64,000 nt of DNA from NCBI RefSeq assembly GCF_002944315.1, contig NZ_CP024311.1:2084501-2148500 (forward strand), written 5' to 3'. The number at the start of each line of letters is the position of its first letter. Position 1 is the first letter of the stretch. This document shows, piece after piece, positions 27,577 to 36,430 of this stretch. Below the pieces are notes generated by a model, which ran no database searches, was not told the origin of the DNA, and was given only the letters and a program-made list of their open reading frames with translations. Position numbers and translations under genes: made by a program. The DNA is from Rhizobium sp. NXC24. Lineage in GTDB: Bacteria > Pseudomonadota > Alphaproteobacteria > Rhizobiales > Rhizobiaceae.

Positions 27577-27600
27577 GGCAGGAGAATTGTCCGGGATACC

Positions 27601-28689
27601 ATGTCGATGAACGTTCTGCGCCGCACACCGCTACTGATTGCGCTGCTTCTGGCAGCGGGCAGCAGCTATGCCGCCGGTGTCAATATCGGCATCGTCGCGC
27701 CGCAGAACGGAAACTTTGCACCCCTCGGCGCCCAGATCACCACGGGCGCCAATTTTGAGGTGCAGGCGCTACAGGATTCGGCCACCGTCGTCGACGAGCC
27801 CTGCACGGAGGATGGCGGCAGGGCAGTGGCCGAGTCGTTGATCACGGCCAAGGCACAAGTCGCGATCGGCTTTCTCTGCAGCGAGACGCTGGAAGGGGCA
27901 CTGCCGCGGCTGAAGGAGGCCGGTATCCCCGTCATCACCGTTTCCGTGCGTTCCCATATCGTGATGGAGGATGCGTTCAAGAACGGCTGGCCGTTTTTCC
28001 GTCTCGCTCCAGTCGACAGCACCGAAGCTGCCATGGCGGTCGACACCATCCTGAAGAGCTGGGTAGCCGAGCCGATGGCGCTTATCGAAGACGGCACGAT
28101 CCACGGCCGTGAACTGGTGGAAGCGGTGCGCAATGCGCTTGAAGAGAAGGGCCTGAAGCCGGTCTTCACCGACACCTATCGCCCCGGCCAGGAACAGCAG
28201 ATCGCCCTTGTCCGCCGGCTGAAGAAGGCCGGCGCCACCCGTGTCTTCGTCGGCGGCGACCGCAGCGATGTGGCGGTCATTGCCCGCGATGCTCACAGCG
28301 AGAATATCCCGTTGACGTTGATGGGTGGTGATGCAATGCGCGCCGCCAACCAGCCGGTGCCTCTGGCAGACGGCGTGGAGGCCATCGCCCTCCCCGATTA
28401 CGCCAGCCTGCCCGTTGCCCAAACGACCGCGCAGGCGATGCGTGCCAAGGGTATCGAACCGGATGGTTATATTCTGCCGGCGGCGGCCGCCGTGCTGATT
28501 GCCAACCAGGCCGCGGAAAGTGCCAAAGCGGAAAACAAATCGATTGCCGACAAGCTGATCGGCACGGCCTTTCAGACGCCGATCGGCCAAATCACCTTCG
28601 GTCAGAACCACGAATTGATGGAAAATCCCTACCGGCTGTTGGAATGGCGCGGCAACGCCTTTGTGCCACCGACACCGCCGTCGAACTGA
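27601..28689 (+). CDS. Periplasmic branched-chain amino acid-type (LivJ-like) binding protein
   Basis: 362-residue periplasmic type I solute-binding protein. It has a signal peptide (LLIALLLAAGSSYA, cleavage near residue 24) followed by VNIGIVAPQNGNFAPLGAQI, the usual LivJ start, and the hinge segment VFVGGDRSDVAVIARDA. It is preceded by AGGAG. No permease or ATPase genes lie nearby, so it either serves a transporter encoded elsewhere or acts as a sensor partner. The ligand is unknown. rpe starts 93 bases downstream. Confidence 0.86.
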   Translation: MSMNVLRRTPLLIALLLAAGSSYAAGVNIGIVAPQNGNFAPLGAQITTGANFEVQALQDSATVVDEPCTEDGGRAVAESLITAKAQVAIGFLCSETLEGALPRLKEAGIPVITVSVRSHIVMEDAFKNGWPFFRLAPVDSTEAAMAVDTILKSWVAEPMALIEDGTIHGRELVEAVRNALEEKGLKPVFTDTYRPGQEQQIALVRRLKKAGATRVFVGGDRSDVAVIARDAHSENIPLTLMGGDAMRAANQPVPLADGVEAIALPDYASLPVAQTTAQAMRAKGIEPDGYILPAAAAVLIANQAAESAKAENKSIADKLIGTAFQTPIGQITFGQNHELMENPYRLLEWRGNAFVPPTPPSN

Positions 28690-28782
28690 TATGGTCCATG
28701 CAAGGCTGGCGGATTAGGTTGTTTGCCTGCCGAACCGGTGATAAGCCAAGCGCGATAAAATCAGACGGAGTTCAGCCATCTC

Positions 28783-29469
28783 ATGACCTTGCCGATCCGC
28801 ATTGCGCCCTCCATCCTCGCGGCCGATTTCGCCAAGCTCGGACAGGAAGTCAAAGATGTAACCGAAGCCGGGGCGGACTGGATCCATCTCGACGTCATGG
28901 ATGGACATTTCGTGCCGAATATCTCGTTCGGCCCCGATGTCATCAAGTCGCTGCGTTCCTATACCAACGCCACCTTCGACTGCCATCTGATGATCTCGCC
29001 CGCCGATCCCTATCTCGAAGCCTTCGCCAAGGCCGGCTGCGACCGCATTACGGTTCACGCCGAAGCCGGCGCGCATCTGCATCGCTCGCTGCAGACCATC
29101 CGTCATCTCGGCAAGAAAGTCGGCGTCACCCTCAATCCGGCAACGCCCCTGTCCGTTCTGGAAAACGTGCTGGATGATATCGACCTGATCCTGATTATGT
29201 CGGTTAATCCCGGTTTCGGCGGCCAAAAGTTCATTCCCGCCATGGCGGACAAGATCCGGAATGCCCGCCTTCTGATCGGGGACCGTCCGATCGAACTCGA
29301 GGTCGACGGCGGCGTCACCGTCGATACGGCTCCGATCGTCACCGCCGCCGGCGCCAATGTCCTTGTCGCCGGCTCGGCGATCTTCAAGGGTGAATCCGTC
29401 GAGGCCTATCGGCAGACGGTTTCCGACCTGCGCTCTGCGGCAGAACGAGGCCGCGTTGGATCAAATTAA
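28783..29469 (+). CDS. rpe: Ribulose-phosphate 3-epimerase
   Basis: Interconverts ribulose 5-phosphate and xylulose 5-phosphate in the pentose phosphate (and Calvin) pathway. The 228-residue TIM-barrel has all signatures: [31 protein letters not shown] with the catalytic Asp and His, [22 protein letters not shown] and the second catalytic Asp in ELEVDGGVT. The next gene starts inside its last codons on the same strand. Confidence 0.97.
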   Translation: MTLPIRIAPSILAADFAKLGQEVKDVTEAGADWIHLDVMDGHFVPNISFGPDVIKSLRSYTNATFDCHLMISPADPYLEAFAKAGCDRITVHAEAGAHLHRSLQTIRHLGKKVGVTLNPATPLSVLENVLDDIDLILIMSVNPGFGGQKFIPAMADKIRNARLLIGDRPIELEVDGGVTVDTAPIVTAAGANVLVAGSAIFKGESVEAYRQTVSDLRSAAERGRVGSN

Positions 29470-29977
29470 TCCGGCCAGCACTGTCGCGACTACCGGGCGG
29501 CTGAGGGCCGCCTTTCCGTCCTATCGACAGCTCTTGTTCGGGGCGCCCTGCTGGGGCGTAGCGATGGCGAGTTCGGCGCTATCGGTGCTCTACCTGCGCA
29601 ACGGTCTTCTGACGAGCCATTTGCCCGCGCTGATGGCGGTCTATTTCTTCGGCGGCGCGCTTGCCTGGCCGTTCACGCTACCGCTCGCGCGTCTACTCGC
29701 GCATCGCCGGCCGCTCGAAGCGCGTTTTGCCGCTTTCTTTCTGGCGCTGTCGCTGGGCACCGTCGCGATGACCGCCTTTCTTTTCGCACTGGACTATCGC
29801 TGGTTTTATGCCCGATGGCATGCGCCTTTCGGCACGCTCGTCTGGGCATTTCAATTTGCCTTCACCAGCGCCAGCGCCCTCTATCAGTTCGCCATCCTCG
29901 GCCTTGGCCTGTTCCTGCCGTTCGGCTTCATCTTCCTGGTGATGGCGAGCCTTTATCTCGCCAGACATATGCGTTGA
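29456..29977 (+). CDS. Small four-segment membrane protein of unknown function
   Basis: 173 residues with four predicted membrane segments: [55 protein letters not shown] and [20 protein letters not shown]. No family recognised. The start is best placed at the TTG at 29456, inside the rpe 3' end, with ACGAGG in front; the in-frame sequence further upstream overlaps rpe and is basic and non-hydrophobic. Translation is likely coupled to rpe. Confidence 0.7.
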   Translation: MDQINPASTVATTGRLRAAFPSYRQLLFGAPCWGVAMASSALSVLYLRNGLLTSHLPALMAVYFFGGALAWPFTLPLARLLAHRRPLEARFAAFFLALSLGTVAMTAFLFALDYRWFYARWHAPFGTLVWAFQFAFTSASALYQFAILGLGLFLPFGFIFLVMASLYLARHMR

Positions 29978-30005
29978 GTTGAAGGAAAGAATAAGCCAAG
30001 AAATG

Positions 30006-30040
30006 TTGAGATTGCCTCCCGTCTTTGTTATGGGGGCGCC
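30006..30040 (+). promoter_or_regulatory. purB promoter-like element shared with purC
   Basis: TTGAGA (30006-30011), 16 bases, then TTATGG at 30028-30033 within GTTATGGGGGCGCC (30027-30040), ending 38 bases before the purB ATG. The same arrangement with the same spacing and one substitution in the 14-mer precedes purC (33752-33786). Confidence 0.55.
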
Positions 30041-30078
30041 GAGGATTTGTTTCCCCTTACCTAAGAAAGCTTGAGCCC

Positions 30079-31380
30079 ATGATCCCGCGCTACTCTCGAC
30101 CGGAAATGGTCGCCATCTGGTCGCCCGAAACCAAATTCCGCATCTGGTTCGAGATCGAAGCCCATGCTTGCGACGCGCTGGCCGCGCTCGGTGTCATTCC
30201 GAAATCGGCGGCCGAAACCATCTGGGAAAAAGGCGGCAAGGCGACTTTCGACGTTGCCCGCATCGACGAGATCGAAGCCGTCACCAAGCACGACGTCATC
30301 GCCTTCCTCACCCATCTTGCCGAAATCGTCGGTCCCGATGCCCGCTTCGTGCATCAGGGCATGACCTCCTCCGACGTGCTCGACACCTGCTTCAATATCC
30401 AGCTCGTTCGCGCCAGCGACCTTCTGCTGGCCGATATCGACAAGCTGCTGGAAGCCCTGAAGCGCCGCGCCTTCGAGCACAAGGATACCGTCACTATCGG
30501 CCGCTCGCATGGCATCCATGCCGAACCGACCACCTTCGGCGTCAAGCTGGCGCTGGCCTATGCCGAATTCGAGCGCTGCAAGCAGCGCCTGATCGCGGCT
30601 CGTGAGGAAGTTGCCACCTGTGCGATCTCCGGCGCCGTCGGCACCTTCGCCAATATCGACCCGCGCGTCGAAGAACATGTCGCCGCCGCTCTCGGCCTGA
30701 AGCCGGAGCCGGTGTCCACGCAGGTTATCCCGCGCGACCGTCACGCCATGTTCTTCGCCACGCTCGGCGTCGTCGCCTCCTCGATCGAACGTCTCGCCAC
30801 CGAAATTCGTCATCTGCAGCGTACCGAAGTGCTGGAGGCCGAGGAATATTTCTCCCCCGGGCAGAAGGGCTCTTCGGCCATGCCGCACAAGCGTAACCCG
30901 GTACTGACGGAAAACCTGACCGGCCTTGCCCGCATGGTCCGCTCCTATGCCATGCCGGCGATGGAGAATGTGGCGCTCTGGCATGAGCGCGATATTTCCC
31001 ACTCTTCCGTCGAGCGCATGATCGGCCCGGATGCGACGGTGACGCTCGACTTCGCGCTGGCTCGACTGACCAGCGTCATCGACAAGCTTTTGGTCTATCC
31101 GGACAATATGATGAAGAATATGAATAAGTTCCGCGGACTTGTTCATTCGCAGCGCGTGTTGCTGGCACTGACCCAGGCAGGCGTTTCCCGCGAGGATTCC
31201 TATCGCCTCGTCCAGCGCAACGCCATGAAGGTTTGGGAACAGGGCAAGGACTTCCTTGAAGAATTGCTTGCCGACCAGGAAGTCCGCGCCGCTCTGTCGG
31301 AGGAAGATATCCGCGAAAAGTTTGACTTGGGCTACCACACCAAGCATGTCGACACGATTTTCAAGCGTGTATTTGGCTGA
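30079..31380 (+). CDS. purB: Adenylosuccinate lyase
   Basis: Acts twice in purine synthesis: SAICAR to AICAR, and adenylosuccinate to AMP. 433 residues, fumarase/aspartase superfamily signature GSSAMPHKRNP present, with the catalytic His segment GRSHGIHAEPTTFG and VHQGMTSSDVLDT. The start is the ATG at 30079 (MIPRYSRPEM), the conserved family N terminus; an in-frame upstream stretch from 30025 overlaps the promoter-like element and is not conserved. A terminator lies just after the stop, inside the opposing gene. Confidence 0.98.
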   Translation: MIPRYSRPEMVAIWSPETKFRIWFEIEAHACDALAALGVIPKSAAETIWEKGGKATFDVARIDEIEAVTKHDVIAFLTHLAEIVGPDARFVHQGMTSSDVLDTCFNIQLVRASDLLLADIDKLLEALKRRAFEHKDTVTIGRSHGIHAEPTTFGVKLALAYAEFERCKQRLIAAREEVATCAISGAVGTFANIDPRVEEHVAAALGLKPEPVSTQVIPRDRHAMFFATLGVVASSIERLATEIRHLQRTEVLEAEEYFSPGQKGSSAMPHKRNPVLTENLTGLARMVRSYAMPAMENVALWHERDISHSSVERMIGPDATVTLDFALARLTSVIDKLLVYPDNMMKNMNKFRGLVHSQRVLLALTQAGVSREDSYRLVQRNAMKVWEQGKDFLEELLADQEVRAALSEEDIREKFDLGYHTKHVDTIFKRVFG

Positions 31381-31385
31381 TCAAT

Positions 31386-31901
31386 CTATTGGTCGAGATT
31401 TGACGAGGCGGCGCCGACAATGCGCCGCCCTTTCTGTTTTATGGGAGGCTTCCCAGCAGTCTCGTCCCCTTCTCCGCTGCCGCTAGGCCTGTCTCCATCG
31501 CGCTTGGCTGCCTTCGCCACTAGGCGATCGAGATGTTTCAAATCTTCTTCGTCAAGGTTCTCTATGCCGATGAAACGGTTTTCGGCGGCGCTGGTCAGGA
31601 TAAGTTCGTTGAGCTTGGCTTGAATGGCGCGCGTGTCGCGCGTCTGGGCGTTCTGCAAGAGGAAGACCATCAGAAAGGTGATGATGGTCGTGCTGGTGTT
31701 GATGACCAGTTGCCAGTTTTCGGAGAAATCGAAGACCGGTCCGGTGATGCCCCAGACAATCACTGACAGCAGAGCCAGTATGAAGACGACCGGTTTTCCA
31801 GCCCATTCCGAAACGATGGTGGCAAAACGGGAGAAAATATGCCTGAGCCTTGCCATATGATCCACATCTTCCGCCGAGGGCCGCATGTCCGGAACGGACA
31901 T
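31386..31901 (-). CDS. Low-affinity iron permease family membrane protein
   Basis: 171-residue protein of the family named after fungal Fet4 (low affinity iron permease). It has two membrane segments, PVVFILALLSVIVWGITGPV and the pair TTIITFLMVFLLQNAQTRDT, preceded by FSENWQLVIN, followed by a charged cytosolic tail. It is only about a third the size of Fet4 and iron transport by bacterial members is unproven. The start is uncertain: ATGs at 31901, 31886 and 31856 are in frame and none has a strong ribosome binding site. Confidence 0.82.
   Translation of the reverse strand: MSVPDMRPSAEDVDHMARLRHIFSRFATIVSEWAGKPVVFILALLSVIVWGITGPVFDFSENWQLVINTSTTIITFLMVFLLQNAQTRDTRAIQAKLNELILTSAAENRFIGIENLDEEDLKHLDRLVAKAAKRDGDRPSGSGEGDETAGKPPIKQKGRRIVGAASSNLDQ
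31407..31440 (+). terminator. purB terminator inside the convergent gene
   Basis: GGCGGCGC (31407-31414) pairs with GCGCCGCC (31422-31429) around a 7-nt loop, followed by CTTTCTGTTTT. It lies within the last codons of the opposing iron-permease-family gene. Confidence 0.75.
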
Positions 31902-32040
31902 GCGAAGATCTGAGCCTAGTTCGCAACGCCTCTCCCGAATGCGCTAGGATTCGGAAGAGGTGGGCGAGTTGATGCGGATCAACGTTGCAATGTCACGACC
32001 GGTTCCATTCGATGCGACGGGAACCATGACGCGGCTGAAT

Positions 32041-32847
32041 TCAGCTCAATGCGGCCGGTGCCACGAGTTTGCGATAGAGATGCCAGGTGGCATGTCCGAG
32101 AATGGGCATGACCACTGCAAGCCCCGCAAAGATCGGGATCGTACCGACAACAAGAAGCCCCGCCACGATCAATCCCCAGATTGCCACCGGCACCGGATTA
32201 ATGAGTGTCGCGCGAATGCTTGCGTCGATCGCAGCCACGGCACCGACATCTCGGTCGAGCAGCAGCGGGAAGGTAACGACGGTGGTTGCCAGTACGACGA
32301 GCGCAAAGACGAAGCCGGTGAGGTTGCCCCAGAACATCATGCTCATGCCCTGCGGCGTCGTCAGCACGTTCGAGATGAAGGATGACAGAGTTGCCGGGAC
32401 GCTATCGCCGAAATAGGCGGTATAGATGGTCTGCGCGACGACAAGCCAGACGATGAATAAGCCAAACAGCATAAGGCCGACCACAATGATGGAGGGCAAC
32501 GCCGGAGAGAAGCGGACGTCAAAAGCATGCCGCCAGGACGTGTCCAGCCCTTGCTCCCGCCGCCGGCTGATCTCATAGAGCCCGATCGCTGCCAGTGGCC
32601 CGAGCAGCGCGAAGCCGGACATCAGCGGAAACAGCAATGGCAGTAGATTCGCACCGGAACTCCAGATCGCTAGTGCTATGCCCGCGATCGGATACATGAG
32701 ACACAGGAATACGTAATGGGATGGTTTTTCGCTGAAGTCGTCCAGCCCCAGTTTCAGGGCGTCGATGAGATCGGCAATGCCGATCTTGCGGATGGCCGGA
32801 CGCGTAAAGGTGTGATTTGCGCCAGCCATGACATGAAATGCCGTCAT
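32041..32847 (-). CDS. DUF2189 family six-segment membrane protein
   Basis: 268-residue integral membrane protein of the DUF2189 family. The family start RKIGIADLIDALKLGLDDF is followed by about six hydrophobic segments, among them YPIAGIALAIWSSGA, LLFPLMSGFALLGPLAAIGL and VALVVLATT-like strings. Proximity-conserved YEISRRREQGLDTSW lies in the first loop. Function unknown; relatives are often next to respiratory genes. The ATG at 32847 has GAGGAGGAAT in front, a strong site that fixes the start. It is divergent from the hydrolase gene. Confidence 0.87.
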   Translation of the reverse strand: MTAFHVMAGANHTFTRPAIRKIGIADLIDALKLGLDDFSEKPSHYVFLCLMYPIAGIALAIWSSGANLLPLLFPLMSGFALLGPLAAIGLYEISRRREQGLDTSWRHAFDVRFSPALPSIIVVGLMLFGLFIVWLVVAQTIYTAYFGDSVPATLSSFISNVLTTPQGMSMMFWGNLTGFVFALVVLATTVVTFPLLLDRDVGAVAAIDASIRATLINPVPVAIWGLIVAGLLVVGTIPIFAGLAVVMPILGHATWHLYRKLVAPAALS

Positions 32848-33023
32848 AGTATTCCTCCTCCTCATCAGCCAAAATGCGTTTAGCTGGCGGCACGAAAATG
32901 TCGGGCAACAAGAGGCGCCGACATCATCATTCGCTACCGGCAGGCGGGATCCTAGCAAATTTTGCCGTAATTGTCGCCTTTTCCCTTGACACCTCGGTCT
33001 TCCTTTTCCACATCGGCGCCATC

Positions 33024-33578
33024 ATGAAAGCCTCCGACGCAGATATTCTCATCATCCCCGGATACACCAATTCCGGCCCGGACCACTGGCAGACGCGCTG
33101 GGAGCGGAAGCTCTCGACGGCGCGGCGGGTGGAGCAGGCCGAATGGTCGAAGCCCGTGCGCGAGGATTGGGTTGCCCGCATCGCCGAAGAAGTGAACGCC
33201 TCGACCCGGCCCGTGGTGCTGGTGGCGCATTCGCTTGGCGTGCCCTCGGTGATCCACGCGATCCCGCATTTCCGCAACAAGGTGGCTGGCGCCTTCTTCG
33301 TCGCGCCGCCCGACGTCGCCAATCCGAAGATCCGGCCGAAGCATCTGATGACGTTCGGTCCTTACCCGCGCGATCCCCTGCCTTTTCCATCGATCACCAT
33401 CGCCAGCCGCAACGATCCCTTCGGCAGCTACGAGCATGCCGATGAAATGGCGGGGAGCTGGGGCTCGCTGTTGATCGACGCCGGCGAGGCCGGCCATATC
33501 AACGCCGATTCCGGCCATGGTCCCTGGCCGGAAGGCACGATGGTCTTTGCCAAGTTTCTCGGCAACCTCAAGCCGTGA
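33024..33578 (+). CDS. RBBP9/YdeN-family serine hydrolase
   Basis: 184-residue alpha/beta hydrolase of the RBBP9 family. Diagnostic features are the start DILIIPGYTNSGPDHWQTRW, the nucleophile elbow VLVAHSLGVPSV and the C-terminal Asp/His block SRNDPFGSYEHAD ... DAGEAGHINADSG. Substrate unknown. The ATG at 33024 was chosen because conserved sequence starts at once; the frame extends upstream without similarity. No gene was recognised in the 263 bases before purC apart from the promoter-like element. Confidence 0.88.
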   Translation: MKASDADILIIPGYTNSGPDHWQTRWERKLSTARRVEQAEWSKPVREDWVARIAEEVNASTRPVVLVAHSLGVPSVIHAIPHFRNKVAGAFFVAPPDVANPKIRPKHLMTFGPYPRDPLPFPSITIASRNDPFGSYEHADEMAGSWGSLLIDAGEAGHINADSGHGPWPEGTMVFAKFLGNLKP

Positions 33579-33751
33579 TTGCGGCCGAGCCGTGATAGAA
33601 TGGCGCAAACTGGCTCACTAGCCTGTGAAGTACAGGGCGGCTTTCATTCCATCGTCAAATAAAAGCCTGTAGAACATGAAAGGACAGGATCGCGATTCTC
33701 GCATTGGTATAGAACCAAAGCCGGAATTCCGAGGAAGGAGGCGCTGGCGGA

Positions 33752-33786
33752 TTGTGAATTCGCTTCTTATCCGTTATGGGGACGCC
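33752..33786 (+). promoter_or_regulatory. purC promoter-like element shared with purB
   Basis: TTGTGA (33752-33757), 16 bases, TTATGG (33774-33779) within GTTATGGGGACGCC (33773-33786), 55 bases before the purC ATG. Same layout as upstream of purB. Confidence 0.55.
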
Positions 33787-33841
33787 CACAGATCGATCCA
33801 CTTGCGCTATCTCAAAGCGCTAACGACAGAGAACAATACCG

Positions 33842-34606
33842 ATGAACCGTCGCCGCCGTATTTACGAGGGCAAGGCCAAGATCCTTTACGAAGGGCCTGA
33901 GCCGGGCACGCTGATCCAGTTTTTTAAGGATGACGCCACCGCCTTCAACAAGAAGAAACACGAAGTTATCGATGGCAAGGGCGTTCTGAACAATCGTATT
34001 TGCGAATATATTTTCAGCCATCTGAATAAGATCGGCATTCCCACGCACTTTATCCGTCGTCTCAACATGCGCGAGCAGTTGATCAAGGAAGTGGAGATGA
34101 TTCCGCTCGAGATCGTCGTGCGCAACGTCGCTGCCGGCTCGCTCGCCAAGCGCCTCGGTATCGAAGAGGGCGTTGTGCTGCCGCGCTCGATCATCGAATT
34201 CTACTACAAGTCCGACGCGCTCGAAGATCCGATGGTCTCCGAAGAGCACATCACGGCGTTCGGCTGGGCCAATCCGGCTGAGCTTGATGACATCATGGCG
34301 CTCGCCATCCGCGTCAACGACTTCATGACCGGCCTCTTCCTTGGCGTCGGCATCCAGCTCGTCGATTTCAAGATCGAATGCGGTCGCCTGTTCGAAGGCG
34401 ACATGATGCGGATCATCCTCGCGGATGAAATTTCGCCGGATAGCTGCCGTCTCTGGGATATCGAAACCCACGAGAAGATGGACAAGGATCGCTTCCGCCG
34501 CGACATGGGCGGTCTGTTGGAAGCCTATTCCGAAGTCGCCCGCCGGCTCGGCATCATCAATGAAAACGAACCCGTGCGCGGCACGGGCCCGGTTCTCGTC
34601 AAGTAA
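33842..34606 (+). CDS. purC: SAICAR synthetase
   Basis: Phosphoribosylaminoimidazole-succinocarboxamide synthase: couples aspartate to CAIR with ATP. 254 residues, with the ATP-binding start [20 protein letters not shown], the family motifs [20 protein letters not shown] and [10 protein letters not shown], and [13 protein letters not shown]. First gene of the purC-purS-purQ operon; purS starts 17 bases downstream. Confidence 0.98.
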   Translation: MNRRRRIYEGKAKILYEGPEPGTLIQFFKDDATAFNKKKHEVIDGKGVLNNRICEYIFSHLNKIGIPTHFIRRLNMREQLIKEVEMIPLEIVVRNVAAGSLAKRLGIEEGVVLPRSIIEFYYKSDALEDPMVSEEHITAFGWANPAELDDIMALAIRVNDFMTGLFLGVGIQLVDFKIECGRLFEGDMMRIILADEISPDSCRLWDIETHEKMDKDRFRRDMGGLLEAYSEVARRLGIINENEPVRGTGPVLVK

Positions 34607-34623
34607 GCGCAGGAAGGACAATC

Positions 34624-34866
34624 GTGATCAAGGCTCGTGTAACCGTCACGCTGAAAAACGGCGTTCTCGATCCGCAGGGCAAGGCAATCGAGGGCGCGCT
34701 CGGCGCACTCGGCTTCGACGGCGTCCATCAGGTCCGCCAGGGTAAGGTTTTCGACCTGGAGCTTGACGGCTCCGACAAGGCCAAAGCCGAAGCCGAGCTG
34801 AAAACCATGTGCGAAAAACTCCTCGCCAACACGGTGATCGAGAATTTCAGCATTTCGATCGACTGA
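34624..34866 (+). CDS. purS: Phosphoribosylformylglycinamidine synthase, PurS subunit
   Basis: Small bridging subunit of the PurS-PurQ-PurL FGAM synthetase. 80 residues with the family pattern VTLKNGVLDPQGKAIEGALG, GFDGVHQVRQGK and the tail MCEKLLANTVIENF. Starts with GTG after AGGAAGGAC. Its presence matches the short 743-residue PurL further along. Confidence 0.96.
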   Translation: MIKARVTVTLKNGVLDPQGKAIEGALGALGFDGVHQVRQGKVFDLELDGSDKAKAEAELKTMCEKLLANTVIENFSISID

Positions 34867-34970
34867 TTGCCGTTTTCCAAGAGCCATTCTTCCTTTGTCA
34901 AAGACAATGAAGTATGGCTCTTCGATCCCATTCCTAGCCAGTATCTTTCGCTTATGTCGGGAGCAGAATC

Positions 34971-35642
34971 ATGAAATCAGCAGTCGTTCAACTTCCCGGC
35001 CTCAATCGCGACCGTGACATGATCGCGGCGCTGACCAAGATTTCCGGCAATGCGCCTATCACGGTCTGGCAGACGGAAACCGAGATCCCGGATGTCGATC
35101 TGATCGTTATTCCCGGTGGCTTTTCCTATGGCGATTATCTGCGCTGCGGCGCGATCGCAGCCCGCATGCCGGTCATGCAGGCGATCAAGGAAAAGGCCGA
35201 CAAGGGCGTCAAGGTTCTCGGCGTCTGCAATGGCTTCCAGATCCTGCTGGAAGCCGGCATGTTGCCCGGCGCGCTGATGCGCAATGCCTCGCTGAAATTC
35301 GTCTGCCGCGAGATCAAGCTCGAGGTCGCCAATGCCGAAACGGATTTCAGCCGCGCCTACGCCAAAGGTCAGGTGATCCGCTGCCCGGTCGCCCACCATG
35401 ACGGCAATTATTTTGCCGACGCGGAAACGCTGGCGGCGATCGAAGGCAATGGTCAGGTGGTGTTCCGCTATGCTGAAGGCACCAATCCAAACGGCTCCAT
35501 CAACGATATCGCCGGTGTTATCAACAGCAAGGGCAACGTGCTTGGCATGATGCCGCATCCGGAGAACCTGATCGAAGCGGCCCACGGCGGCGCCGACGGT
35601 CGCGGTCTCTTCGCCTCCGCCCTCGACGTGATCGCCGCCTGA
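34971..35642 (+). CDS. purQ: Phosphoribosylformylglycinamidine synthase, PurQ glutaminase subunit
   Basis: Class I glutamine amidotransferase that feeds ammonia to PurL. 223 residues; the catalytic cysteine is in [20 protein letters not shown], the His-Glu pair in [16 protein letters not shown], and [17 protein letters not shown] is the PurQ loop. It follows purS after 104 bases; GGGAGCAGAATC is the ribosome binding region. purL lies 4.9 kb downstream rather than next to it. Confidence 0.97.
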   Translation: MKSAVVQLPGLNRDRDMIAALTKISGNAPITVWQTETEIPDVDLIVIPGGFSYGDYLRCGAIAARMPVMQAIKEKADKGVKVLGVCNGFQILLEAGMLPGALMRNASLKFVCREIKLEVANAETDFSRAYAKGQVIRCPVAHHDGNYFADAETLAAIEGNGQVVFRYAEGTNPNGSINDIAGVINSKGNVLGMMPHPENLIEAAHGGADGRGLFASALDVIAA

Positions 35643-35775
35643 GGCGATGCGTCCGCACCAACATTAGGATTGCCAAACCAGCCGACGTTTTGCCTCGAAC
35701 AGAACCTCGGAAAGGTTCCGATTCACATCATCATCGGCTAAGAGCTGCCCAACCGATTTATTGGAAGAGAGATTG

Positions 35776-36180
35776 ATGCGCCCTCGCCTCGTTACCGGAT
35801 TGTATTCTGCCGCCACTCTCGCAGCACTTGGCCTGCTCTTCACGTCCTGCACGACGCGCGCTCCGACTGTCACCACTGAGCAGCATAGCGCTCTGTCGAC
35901 GATGGAGCGCGTCATGCTCAATGCCAATGCCTGCTGGTTCAAATCGGCCGATCCGGCCTTTGCTGGCTACCAGCTCGCTCCCGAACTCAATTCCTACACC
36001 GGCCGCCCGCGCATTCTCGTGGTTGACAAGAAGCACCCGACCGGCCGGCCGTCTCTCGTCGTTCAGGCGGAAGGCAATCCGGCGCAGTTGCAGGCCTTCG
36101 GCCCGATGATGTCAGGCGCCTCCGGCGGCCGCATCACCGGGGATGTCAACCGCTGGGCCGCGGGCACGAAGGGCTGCTGA
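35776..36180 (+). CDS. Small predicted lipoprotein
   Basis: 134-residue predicted lipoprotein: basic start MRPRL, hydrophobic stretch and lipobox LLFTSC, so Cys at about position 26 would be lipidated. The mature part contains LSTMERVMLNANACWFKSAD, FAGYQLAPELNSYTGRPRIL and a GGRITGDVNRWAAG end; two further cysteines (in ACWF and the terminal GC) may form a disulfide. No known family recognised. The ATG at 35776 is preceded by GAAGAGAG. Confidence 0.75.
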   Translation: MRPRLVTGLYSAATLAALGLLFTSCTTRAPTVTTEQHSALSTMERVMLNANACWFKSADPAFAGYQLAPELNSYTGRPRILVVDKKHPTGRPSLVVQAEGNPAQLQAFGPMMSGASGGRITGDVNRWAAGTKGC

Positions 36181-36370
36181 GGCAGCGGCGACGTCGTCAT
36201 TATAGCGCGGACAATCAGCGTTGCCGGAAAGGACGGGCCTGCAATTTCGGAGCCAGTGCAGCCACTTGTGCCGCACTGAACCAGTCCCATCGCTATGACA
36301 CATGTGTTCCTAGCTTTAAACGCCGTTTAGCAGGTTATGAGGTCAATTAAACGCGGCACGTTTTGGATAC

Positions 36371-36405
36371 ATTCCTGGGAAAGCACACCGTGATTTCCCA
36401 GGAAT
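36371..36405. repeat. Perfect 12-bp inverted repeat
   Basis: ATTCCTGGGAAA (36371-36382) and TTTCCCAGGAAT (36394-36405) flank an 11-base spacer between the convergent lipoprotein and thioredoxin-repeat genes. No T run on either side. It could be a shared transcript end or a protein site. Confidence 0.6.
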
Positions 36406-36430
36406 AGCGCGAAAACAACAAGTTGCAGCG

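Noticed and set aside
31960..32385. 141-codon His/Asp-rich frame opposite the DUF2189 gene
   Set aside because: Typical complement of hydrophobic membrane codons; the apparent metal-binding richness is an artefact.
33676..33900. 74-codon frame overlapping the purC start
   Set aside because: It runs through the purC promoter-like element and into purC in another frame; no support.
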